A program made the position numbers and the translations under genes. A DNA stretch of 64,000 bases from Hyphomicrobiales bacterium. Lineage in GTDB: Bacteria; Pseudomonadota; Alphaproteobacteria; Rhizobiales; Rhizobiaceae. The stretch covers positions 558,001-622,000 of the forward strand of contig UBMI01000010.1 of the NCBI GenBank assembly GCA_900466475.1, in the 5' to 3' direction. Shown piece by piece: positions 16,693 through 24,147 of the stretch. The notes beneath the pieces were generated by a model. The model was not told the origin of the DNA and searched no databases. It saw nothing but the letters and a program-made list of their open reading frames with translations. Every line of letters starts with the position of its first letter. Position 1 is the stretch's first letter.

Positions 16693-16955
16693 GTCCGTTG
16701 TCCTTCTCTCCGGCGGCCGTGCTGGCTGTAATTGAGCCTCGTGGTCGCGACCGGGTGAATTCTCGATGACAAGGATCGTGCATCGCGCCTGGCGCCGGTA
16801 GAGCGCATCGATGAGAGCCTGCCTCTCACTTTCCCGCAGTACCGGATGATCCGTCCGCGCCGTAAATCGTCTCCATCCGCGGCGCCGGGGAATGGCCCGC
16901 GTCCAACGCAGGCAGCAGGCAGAGGCCGTGCTGTCGCATGAAAGGATGATGAGAC

Positions 16956-17396
16956 ATGAACGACATGACCGTAAATCTGAAAAGCGCCGAGCCTCAAAGA
17001 GTGCGCGGCCTGCCGGGTCACTCGACCGTCGGCACCAATAATCTCGAGGCTGCGGCCGAATTCTACGACAGGCTGATGGCCGTCTTCGGCATTGGCCGGT
17101 TTCTGGTCCAGCCCGGCAGGGCCGTCTATTACGGCGAGCGCACGCTGGAATTCGGCGTGATAAAGCCCTTCGACGGCCGGCCGGCCAATGTCGGCAATGG
17201 CGGCATGGTGGCTTTCGAGGCACGCTCCCGCGCTCAGGTGCGCGAGGTCCATGCAACAGCGCTGCAGGCAGGCGGTTCGGACGAGGGCGCGCCAGGGCCG
17301 CGCGGGGAGAACGGCGAGGGGCCTTACTGTGCCTATTTCCGCGACCCCGAGGGCAACAAGTTCCTGGTTTACCGGGCCGGACCTGACGAAGCCTGA
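16956..17396 (+). CDS. VOC (glyoxalase/bleomycin-resistance) family protein
   Basis: A 146-residue single-domain VOC protein. The first beta-alpha-beta unit is LPGHSTVGTNNLEAAAEFYD with its metal-ligand His, and the closing YFRDPEGNKFLVYRA carries the family's DPEGN motif. Members bind a divalent metal and act as lyases, isomerases or fosfomycin-type thiol transferases, or simply bind drugs; the substrate is not readable. It lies 84 bases before the Tat-exported epoxide hydrolase on the same strand, so co-transcription is likely. Confidence 0.82.
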   Translation: MNDMTVNLKSAEPQRVRGLPGHSTVGTNNLEAAAEFYDRLMAVFGIGRFLVQPGRAVYYGERTLEFGVIKPFDGRPANVGNGGMVAFEARSRAQVREVHATALQAGGSDEGAPGPRGENGEGPYCAYFRDPEGNKFLVYRAGPDEA

Positions 17397-17479
17397 GATC
17401 GCTTCCGGTCCATTTCAGGCGCATGATGTCAGGCGTCTGAAATGTGGCCGCGAACCTTCCGATGGAATGGAGGCATGTC

Positions 17480-18793
17480 ATGAAATCAGGCCAATCAATC
17501 GAGACATTGAAGGTGTCACGGCGTTCGCTGCTATTTGCGGGCGCGGCGGCCGGGGTTGCGGCGACGCTTGCTTCGGTTGCGGCTGCGGCCGATCCCGTCG
17601 CGGCGGAAGCGCCGGTCGGCGAAATCCGGCCGTTCCGGGCCAATATTCCCGAGGCGGCACTTGCCGATCTCAGGCGGCGGCTTGCCGCCGCCCGCTGGCC
17701 TGACGGGGAAACCGTGCGCGACCGTGCGCAGGGTGTGCAGCCGGAGCGGCTGAAGGCACTCGTGGACGAGTGGCAGTCTTCCTACGACTGGCGCAAGGCG
17801 GAGCAGAGGCTGAATGCCTTTCCGCAATTCGTGACAGGCATAGACGGGGTGGATATCCACTTCATCCATGTGCGCTCCCGCCATGAGAACGCCCTGCCGC
17901 TGATCATGACGCATGGCTGGCCGGGATCGGTGTTCGAGCTGATCGACGTGATCGGCCCGCTGACGGACCCGACCGCGCATGGCGGTACGGCCGGCGATGC
18001 CTTCCATCTGGTGATCCCGTCGATCCCCGGCTTCGGCTTCTCCGGCAAGCCCTCGGAAAAGGGCTGGAACCCGCAACGCATCGCGGCCGCCTGGGACACG
18101 CTGATGAAACGGCTCGGCTATTCCAGGTATGTCTCGCAGGGCGGCGACTGGGGTGCGATCATCAGCGATGCGCTGGGGCGGCAAGCGCCGGAGGGGCTGC
18201 TCGGCATTCACGTCAACAGGGTCGAGCGCGCCACTACCTTTCCGCCCGACGCCGCTCAGGCGCTGATGAGCGGTGCGCCGGCGCCAGACAGCCTGTCACC
18301 AGACGAGAAGGTGATCTTCGCGGAAGCCCGTGATTTCCTCGCCAATGGCTTCGGTTATGCCGCGATCATGGGAACGCGGCCGGAAACGATCGGCTACGGG
18401 CTTGCGGATTCTCCCGTCGGGCTTGCGGCCTGGCTCTACGACAAGATCGCCGACTGGGTGTTTACCCGCGGAGATCCGGAACAGGCGCTCGGCCGGCAGG
18501 CCATTCTCGACAATATCACGCTCTATTGGCTCACCAATACCGGGCCTTCGAGCGGGCGCATCTACTGGGAGAATATCGCAGGTGGAGCGAAGCTGGAACC
18601 GGTCAAGGTTCCGGTCGCCGTCACGGTCTTTCCCGGCGAGGTCTACCGGCCGCCGCGGCACTGGCTCGCCAGGGCCTACCCGCAGCTGATCTATTACAAT
18701 GCGGCTGAAAAGGGCGGGCATTTCGCCGCCTGGGAGGAGCCGCAACTGTTCGCCGGGGAGGTCCGGGCCGCGTTCAGGACCTTGCGCTCCTAG
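17480..18793 (+). CDS. Epoxide hydrolase (EHN domain) with Tat signal
   Basis: A 437-residue epoxide hydrolase. The N-terminus has a twin-arginine signal (VSRRSLLFAGAAAG) with an Ala-rich core, so it is folded before export. The EHN domain follows (ADLRRRLAAARWPDGE near residue 60). The alpha/beta-hydrolase core has the oxyanion motif HGWPGSVFELI, the nucleophile Asp in SQGGDWGAI and the base in KGGHFAAWEEP. ATG 17480 follows GGAGG by eight bases. The family opens epoxides to diols. Periplasmic location suggests detoxification or plant-derived lipid epoxides as substrates (inference). Confidence 0.9.
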   Translation: MKSGQSIETLKVSRRSLLFAGAAAGVAATLASVAAAADPVAAEAPVGEIRPFRANIPEAALADLRRRLAAARWPDGETVRDRAQGVQPERLKALVDEWQSSYDWRKAEQRLNAFPQFVTGIDGVDIHFIHVRSRHENALPLIMTHGWPGSVFELIDVIGPLTDPTAHGGTAGDAFHLVIPSIPGFGFSGKPSEKGWNPQRIAAAWDTLMKRLGYSRYVSQGGDWGAIISDALGRQAPEGLLGIHVNRVERATTFPPDAAQALMSGAPAPDSLSPDEKVIFAEARDFLANGFGYAAIMGTRPETIGYGLADSPVGLAAWLYDKIADWVFTRGDPEQALGRQAILDNITLYWLTNTGPSSGRIYWENIAGGAKLEPVKVPVAVTVFPGEVYRPPRHWLARAYPQLIYYNAAEKGGHFAAWEEPQLFAGEVRAAFRTLRS

Positions 18794-18876
18794 AAGATCG
18801 CATTTCTCCACCTGGATAGGGAACATCGGGCTTTTTCGTCCGTTTGCGGAGAGGAAAACCTGGAGGAGGAATCCCG

Positions 18877-19653
18877 ATGAGCAATCTCCGTAATGACAGC
18901 GCTCCCGCATTCTCAGGCGGCGGGGGCCACAGTACGCTCAGTGCCTTCTTCGACAGCCGTGACGATGCCGAACGCGCGATCGACCGGCTCAAGAACCTCG
19001 ACATCAGCAATGTCCGAATGATGCCGGGATATGAAGCCGACGGCGACAAGGCCGGCGTTGCCGGGGACGACCGTGGCGGCTTCTGGTCGAAGCTGGAGGA
19101 CTGGCTTTTCCCTGACGAGGACCGGTCGGTCTATGCCGAGGGCCTGCGCCGCGGCGGCTTTCTGATTTCGGTCGAGGTCGACGACGCGACCTACGGCATC
19201 GCCCACGATATCCTCGATGACGAAGGCTCCATCGACATGGATGAACGTGCCGACCTCTGGCGCGCCGAGGGCTGGAACACGAGCAAGTCGAACGAGGCTT
19301 TCGCAACATCGCAATATGATGCAAGCAGGGCTCGCGAGGCGGCTGAGGCCGAGCGGGCGCGGCAGGCCCGTGCCGCACAGGACGACGTCTTTGCCGCCGA
19401 TGCTGCAGGCGTTGCCGGCCCGGCGATGCCTGCCGGACACTACACCCGCCGGCTCGATCCCAACTCCCCGCGCGTCCGCGCCTATGATCTCGACGACGAG
19501 GCGCCGCTCGATCAGGAGCTGCGCGACGACATCGCGCCGACAGGACATCACCGCACGGTGGAAGAGTCCCAGGAGCGCGCGGAACGCGAGCTTCGCCAGG
19601 CTCAGGATATCGACGGGATGCGGCAGGACCAGACGCTGCCGCGGGGCCGATAG
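18877..19653 (+). CDS. Hypothetical stress-type protein with a GSP17M/YflT-like N-terminal domain
   Basis: A 258-residue hydrophilic protein. The first part, STLSAFFDSRDDAERAIDRL through MMPGYEAD, is a small alpha/beta domain like the heat-induced stress protein YflT/GSP17M region found in rhizobial proteins that often also carry DUF2382. The middle segment repeats the theme (GGFLISVEVDD, IAHDILDDEGSIDMDERA). The C-terminal half is acidic, charged and probably disordered. ATG 18877 follows GGAGGAGG, an exceptionally strong ribosome binding site, so high expression is likely. No catalytic motif is visible. Confidence 0.6.
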   Translation: MSNLRNDSAPAFSGGGGHSTLSAFFDSRDDAERAIDRLKNLDISNVRMMPGYEADGDKAGVAGDDRGGFWSKLEDWLFPDEDRSVYAEGLRRGGFLISVEVDDATYGIAHDILDDEGSIDMDERADLWRAEGWNTSKSNEAFATSQYDASRAREAAEAERARQARAAQDDVFAADAAGVAGPAMPAGHYTRRLDPNSPRVRAYDLDDEAPLDQELRDDIAPTGHHRTVEESQERAERELRQAQDIDGMRQDQTLPRGR

Positions 19654-19681
19654 CGATTATAGATCAGTGATGCATTGACAT

Positions 19682-19711
19682 AAGGGCGCGCCGTTTCATC
19701 GGTGCGCCTTT
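19682..19711. terminator. Bidirectional terminator hairpin between convergent genes
   Basis: An 11-bp stem with two G-T pairs: AAGGGCGCGCC (19682-19692) and GGTGCGCCTTT (19701-19711), with an eight-base loop. It ends with T on both strands and lies between the convergent stress-type gene and the ABC ATPase gene, whose stop codon it touches. Confidence 0.65.
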
Positions 19712-20462
19712 AATGCGCCGTGCCGTCCACGATGACGTGGTCGTGATCCCTGGAGCATTTCTCGATGCGGGCGTGGATCTTGTAGACCTCGCGCAGCATA
19801 TCGACGGTGACGACGTCGCGCGGTTCACCGCAGGCACGCATGCGGCCGTTCTGGATGATCAGAACCTTGTCGGCGAAGCGGAGCGCCTGGTTCAGATCAT
19901 GGATGGCGATCAGCACGATCATGCCGCGCTTGCGGGCCTGTCGCTGCATGAAATCGAGCACTTCCACCTGGCGGTGAAGATCGAGCGCGCTGGTCGGCTC
20001 GTCCATCAGCATGATTTCGGGCTCGCGCACCAGCGCCTGGGCGATCGAGACGAGCTGGCGCTGACCGCCGGAGAGTGCGCCGAGATCGCGAAAGGCGATC
20101 GCCTCGATGTTGAGCGCCTTCATGATGTCGTCGATCAGCCGCAGTTCCTGATCGCTGACGCCCCAGGAATGACCCTGCTTGCGGGCGAGCAGGATGGATT
20201 CATAGACCGTCAGCACCGCATTGGCCGAGGTATCCTGCGGCATGTAGCTGATGGCGTTTTTCGTCCTGGCGCCCTCGACCAGCACGTTTCCCGGGCCCTT
20301 CAGCAGGCCGGTGATGCGCTTGAAGAGCGTCGACTTACCGGCGGCGTTCGGGCCGATGACGGCGATGAGTTCGCCGGCATTCATCTTCGGGGTGGTCACG
20401 TCTTCGACGAAGAGCTTGCGGCCGTGATAGGCGCCGACCGACTGCAGCTGAAGCGCTACCAT
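19710..20462 (-). CDS. Fe-siderophore-type ABC transporter ATPase
   Basis: A 250-residue ATPase of the FecE/BtuD family. Walker A is GPNAAGKSTL, the signature is LSGGQRQLVSIAQAL, Walker B is EIMLMDEPTSALD and the H-loop is IAIHDLNQAL. The final CSRDHDHVIVD tail is His/Asp-rich, which is unusual. It powers import through the permease encoded just upstream (seven-base overlap) and the binding protein before that. Three genes, 22668 to 19710, form one operon for iron-siderophore, haem or a similar chelate. It ends at the bidirectional terminator. Confidence 0.9.
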   Translation of the reverse strand: MVALQLQSVGAYHGRKLFVEDVTTPKMNAGELIAVIGPNAAGKSTLFKRITGLLKGPGNVLVEGARTKNAISYMPQDTSANAVLTVYESILLARKQGHSWGVSDQELRLIDDIMKALNIEAIAFRDLGALSGGQRQLVSIAQALVREPEIMLMDEPTSALDLHRQVEVLDFMQRQARKRGMIVLIAIHDLNQALRFADKVLIIQNGRMRACGEPRDVVTVDMLREVYKIHARIEKCSRDHDHVIVDGTAH

Positions 20463-21526
20463 GAGCGGCTCCTGTTCGAGAGGATGAGCGAGAAGAAGAA
20501 GGGCACGCCGACGAGTGCGGTGATGATGCCGATCGGGAAGACGACGCCCGGAATGATCGACTTCGAGACGATCGAGGTCAGCGAGAGCAGCAGCGCGCCC
20601 GAGAGGACCGAGCCCGGCAGGAAGAAGCGCTGATCCTCGCCGAGGATCATGCGGGCAATATGCGGGCCGACGAGGCCGACAAAGCCGATCGTGCCGACGA
20701 AACTGACGGGCACGGCCGCCAGCAACGAGATGATCAGCATCGTCTCCAGCCGGATGCGGCGGACATTGACGCCGAAGCTTGCCGCCTTGTCCTCGCCGAG
20801 GCGGATCGCCGTCAGCGCCCAGGCATGGCGGGCAAAGAGCGGGAGCGCAAAGAGCAGTACGGCAAGGGTGATCCAGATCTTCGGCCAGGTGGCCTTGGTG
20901 AGGCTGCCCATGGTCCAGAAGACGACGGCCGAGAGCGCCTGTTCCGAGGCGAGATATTGCAGGAAGGCGAGAGCCGCATTGAAGGTGAAGACAAGCGCGA
21001 TGCCGAGCAGCACGACCGTCTGCACCGAGACGCCGCGCGCCTGCGAGATGAAATGGATGAAGAGGGTTGCGACCAGCGCCATGATGAAGGCATTGACCGG
21101 CACGAGCAGGCCGGCGGCAACGGGCAGGATCGGCACGCTGGTGACGATCGCGAGTGCCGCGCCGAAGCTTGCGGCGGCGGAAATTCCCAATGTGAACGGG
21201 CTTGCCAGCGGATTGGCGAGGATCGTCTGCATCTGCGCGCCCGCGACCGAGAGCGAGGCGCCGACGACGATCGCCATGACGGCGACCGGCATGCGGATAT
21301 CCCAGACGACGGCGCGGACCTGCGCCGAGACGGCGTCGGGGTTGAAGAGGGCCGTCACGACCTCGTCGAGACCGTAGCGGGCCGGCCCCCAGGCGAGATC
21401 GACGGCGAAGGACAGGCAGAGCGCTGCCGTCATGGCAACGAGGATCAAAAGCTTGCGGCGGGCGAGGGCGCGGTAACGCGCCCTGCCTTCCTCGGCTTCG
21501 ATCGGCATGGCGGCGATCTCTGCCAT
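20456..21526 (-). CDS. FecCD family iron-siderophore ABC permease
   Basis: A 356-residue permease with about ten helices. The family mark GASLSVAGAQMQTILANPLASP is around residue 95, and the coupling region GEDKAASFGVNVRRIR and FVGLVGPHIARMI are in the second half. The single permease gene implies a homodimer, as in BtuC. The start at 21526 lies five bases after the binding-protein stop. An upstream extension of the frame belongs to the binding-protein gene in another frame and is not used. Confidence 0.9.
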   Translation of the reverse strand: MAEIAAMPIEAEEGRARYRALARRKLLILVAMTAALCLSFAVDLAWGPARYGLDEVVTALFNPDAVSAQVRAVVWDIRMPVAVMAIVVGASLSVAGAQMQTILANPLASPFTLGISAAASFGAALAIVTSVPILPVAAGLLVPVNAFIMALVATLFIHFISQARGVSVQTVVLLGIALVFTFNAALAFLQYLASEQALSAVVFWTMGSLTKATWPKIWITLAVLLFALPLFARHAWALTAIRLGEDKAASFGVNVRRIRLETMLIISLLAAVPVSFVGTIGFVGLVGPHIARMILGEDQRFFLPGSVLSGALLLSLTSIVSKSIIPGVVFPIGIITALVGVPFFFSLILSNRSRSW

Positions 21527-21531
21527 TGGCC

Positions 21532-22668
21532 TTACTTTCCAGCCTTGGCGTCGACCCAATAGCCCGGCTGATAGGCGACGGGCAGGAACTTCTCGTGGAA
21601 TTCCTTGAAAGTCGCATCCGGATCGAGATCGGCAAAGAGGTCCGGATGGAACCACTTGGCCATCTGCTGCACGGCGACGAACTGGTAGGGGCTCGTATAG
21701 AACTGGTGCCAGATCGCGTGGACATTGCCGCTGGCAACGGCCTTGGAGCCGGTGAAGGCCGGGTTCTGCACCAGCGCGTCGAGCGCCTTGCGGCTGTCGT
21801 CGATGGTGCCGGCAGCGGCCGGGCCGACATTGACGTAATCCTTGGCGTCCTTGGTCTGGCTCCAGTTCGAGCCGGTGACGACGACGACGTCAGGATTGGA
21901 CGCGACGACCTGTTCGGCATTGATCGAGCCGGTATAGCCGGGCAGGAAATCGGAGCCGAGATTGTGGCCACCGGCCCAATCGACCATCAGGCCGAAATTG
22001 TCGGGGCCGAACGTGCCGCAGCACTCGACGAGGCCGGCGGCGCGATACATGAAGACGTTGGGCTTCTTGGGATTGGCTTCCTTCAGCTTGTCGGTGACGC
22101 GCGCCATCTGCTCTTTCCAGTAGGCGGCGACGGCCTCGGCGCGGTCTTCATGGCCGAAGAGCTTGCCGAGGATTTCCAGGCTCGGCTCGGTATTGGCCAG
22201 GATGTGCTCGCGGAAATCGATATAGACGATCTTCACGCCGATCTTGTTCAGCATGTCCTCGAGCTTCACCTCGTCGGCCGCCTTCTTGTTGCCGATCGGC
22301 AGCAGCATGACGTCGGGGTGAAGGGCGACGACGGTCTCGGTCTGCAGCGTGCCGTCCGTCAGGTTGCCGAGGAAGGGCAGGTCCTTGCCCCTAGGGAATT
22401 TCTCGACATAGGCGTTGAAGCCATCCTTGTCGGTGGTCCAGAGATCGTTGCGCCAGCCGACGATCTTGGCGAAGGGATCATCCTTCTCGATCGGGGCGAC
22501 GGCATAGAGCATGCGGCCTTCGCCGAGAATCACACGCTCGACCGGTTTGTCGAAGGTGACCTCGCGGCCAGCCACGTCCTTGATGGTGAAGGGCTCGGCC
22601 ATAGCCTGGAGTGGCAGAATGGTTGCAACTGCAACTGCGGATAGTCTAAGCAAACTCAAAAGATTCAA
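21532..22668 (-). CDS. Periplasmic substrate-binding protein of the first siderophore-type ABC importer
   Basis: A Peripla_BP_2-type protein of 378 residues if started at the TTG at 22668. That TTG follows GGGGGAG by seven bases and gives a compact signal peptide (LLSLLRLSAVAVATI, cleavage near AMA). An ATG at 22707 is in frame but lacks a ribosome binding site and would add a charged leader. Mature domains begin FTIKDVAGREVTF and contain the paired lobes with ALHPDVMLLPIG and ASNPDVVVVTGSNWS. It delivers a ferric chelate to the permease. A methyltransferase gene is divergent from it. Confidence 0.88.
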   Translation of the reverse strand: MNLLSLLRLSAVAVATILPLQAMAEPFTIKDVAGREVTFDKPVERVILGEGRMLYAVAPIEKDDPFAKIVGWRNDLWTTDKDGFNAYVEKFPRGKDLPFLGNLTDGTLQTETVVALHPDVMLLPIGNKKAADEVKLEDMLNKIGVKIVYIDFREHILANTEPSLEILGKLFGHEDRAEAVAAYWKEQMARVTDKLKEANPKKPNVFMYRAAGLVECCGTFGPDNFGLMVDWAGGHNLGSDFLPGYTGSINAEQVVASNPDVVVVTGSNWSQTKDAKDYVNVGPAAAGTIDDSRKALDALVQNPAFTGSKAVASGNVHAIWHQFYTSPYQFVAVQQMAKWFHPDLFADLDPDATFKEFHEKFLPVAYQPGYWVDAKAGK

Positions 22669-22782
22669 CTGGAAACTCCCCCGGTCCTTGGTAATGTCCC
22701 GAGGCATAGAAAAACTGACTTTCGGAATCAAGTTTTATGTTTTAGAGCATTTCCAAAGTAGTACGGCGCCTGGGTGCAGATA

Positions 22783-23571
22783 ATGAACACGATGAACACA
22801 AATTACTCTATTCGCGATGAAATCCGGGACTTCTGGTCTGAACGCGCAGCGACATTCGACGAGAGTGTAGGCCATGAAATCTTTTCCGAAGCCGAGCGCG
22901 CCGGCTGGCAGCGGTTGATCCGCAAGCATCTCGGCGAGGGGCAGGGGCGGGCAGCGCTCGATCTTGCCTGCGGCACGGCTGTCATTTCGCATCTGATGCA
23001 TGGGGCGGGTTTCAAGGTGACGGGGCTCGACTGGTCGGATGCGATGCTGGCGCAGGCGCGCGCCAAGGCCAGGAAGCGCGGCACCGATATCCGCTTCGTC
23101 TCGGGGGACGCGGAAAACACCATGGAGCCGAAGGATAGCTATGACGTGATCACCAACCGGCACCTCGTCTGGACGCTGGTCGATCCGGCCTCGGCCTTCC
23201 GGGAATGGTTCTCCGTGCTGAAGCCCGGCGGCAAGGTGCTGATCGTCGACGGCAACATGGGCAAGGAGACCTGGGTCAAGAGTCTGCAGAAAGTCTGGAC
23301 GAAGCTGACGGGCAAGGCGCCGGCGAGCCACATGAAGCCCGAGATGATGGCCCGTCACCAGGCGATCCGCTCGCGTGTCCATTTCTCCGACAAGATGCCG
23401 GCCGAAGCGATCGTCGACCTGCTGCGCCAGGCGGGGTTCGACAATATCGTCGTGGACCGCAAGCTTTCGGACATCCATTGGGCGCAGGCGCGCAAGATGC
23501 CCTTCCTGCGCGGGCTCGAGCGCATGGTGCAGGATCGTTTCGCGATCTGCGCGACGAAGCCGCTAGCCTAG
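22783..23571 (+). CDS. Class I SAM-dependent methyltransferase
   Basis: A 262-residue methyltransferase: the N-terminal DEIRDFWSERAATFDESVGH helix cap, motif I ALDLACGTAVISHLM, TGLDWSDAML for the SAM ribose and a FSVLKPGGKVLIVDG post-motif strand. It belongs to the broad Methyltransf_11/25 group. GTG 22774 and ATG 22792 are alternative starts. It is divergent from the siderophore-type importer operon across 114 bases. Genes of this kind beside ferric-chelate importers have been noticed but the acceptor is unknown; modification of an imported chelator is a guess. Confidence 0.8.
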   Translation: MNTMNTNYSIRDEIRDFWSERAATFDESVGHEIFSEAERAGWQRLIRKHLGEGQGRAALDLACGTAVISHLMHGAGFKVTGLDWSDAMLAQARAKARKRGTDIRFVSGDAENTMEPKDSYDVITNRHLVWTLVDPASAFREWFSVLKPGGKVLIVDGNMGKETWVKSLQKVWTKLTGKAPASHMKPEMMARHQAIRSRVHFSDKMPAEAIVDLLRQAGFDNIVVDRKLSDIHWAQARKMPFLRGLERMVQDRFAICATKPLA

Positions 23572-23626
23572 GTTTTTGGCGGGGGCCTGCGTCACGCGCG
23601 AAGAGCGCGTGGCTGGCGATGTGCGG

Positions 23627-24007
23627 TCACTGAAGGGTCGGGCGCCCCTTGCCGATGAGGCTTGCGAGCAGCCCGGCTACTTCTCCGGCATCGGCGGGCT
23701 TCGCTACCAGCGGCACCTGGCAGAGGGATGAGGGTATGGCGAGCTGGTCGTAACCGCTCGTAAAGATGAAGGGGACGTGTCTTTCCCGCAGCATCTCGGC
23801 GATAGGAAAGCTCAATTCTCCCCTGAGATTGATATCGATCACGGCGCCGTCGAGCTCCGGAGTGTTTTCGATCGCTGCCCTGGCAGACGCGAGGCTTGCA
23901 AACGGGCCGACGATCATGGCCCCGTACTTTTCGAACGCTTCCGCAAGATCGAATGCGATCAGATATTCATCTTCCAGAATGAGCACATGGCCGAGCTTTT
24001 CTTCCAC
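23627..24007 (-). CDS. Single-domain response regulator (receiver)
   Basis: A 126-residue stand-alone receiver. The acidic pair is ILEDEYLIAFD, the phospho-acceptor Asp is in GAVIDINLRGE, the Thr is in FIFTSGYD and the Lys in LVAKPAD. No output domain is present. The start is taken as GTG 24007 (MEEKLGHVLILEDE) because GGAG lies seven bases before it; the frame is open further upstream but that part is not receiver-like and overlaps the divergent kinase gene. It is the likely phosphorylation partner of the kinase at 24148. Confidence 0.85.
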   Translation of the reverse strand: MEEKLGHVLILEDEYLIAFDLAEAFEKYGAMIVGPFASLASARAAIENTPELDGAVIDINLRGELSFPIAEMLRERHVPFIFTSGYDQLAIPSSLCQVPLVAKPADAGEVAGLLASLIGKGRPTLQ

Positions 24008-24147
24008 CTGAGCGCTCCATATCGTCGCGGCTTCAAGAGTGAAATATGGCAGAAACGCCCTGAGTAAATGGAGATTGCCAAAGAGACTTCCGCTCCCTAA
24101 TTCTACCGATTGTAAGGCCGCCATCTTCGGTCTTGAGGAGCGGTGAA

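Noticed and set aside
16693..17643. Long minus-strand open frame continuing upstream of the exported hydrolase
   Set aside because: It is antisense to the VOC gene and the start of the epoxide hydrolase, its amino acid composition is Arg/Pro/Ala-rich like a shadow frame, and a signal peptide begins at the ATG at 16692.
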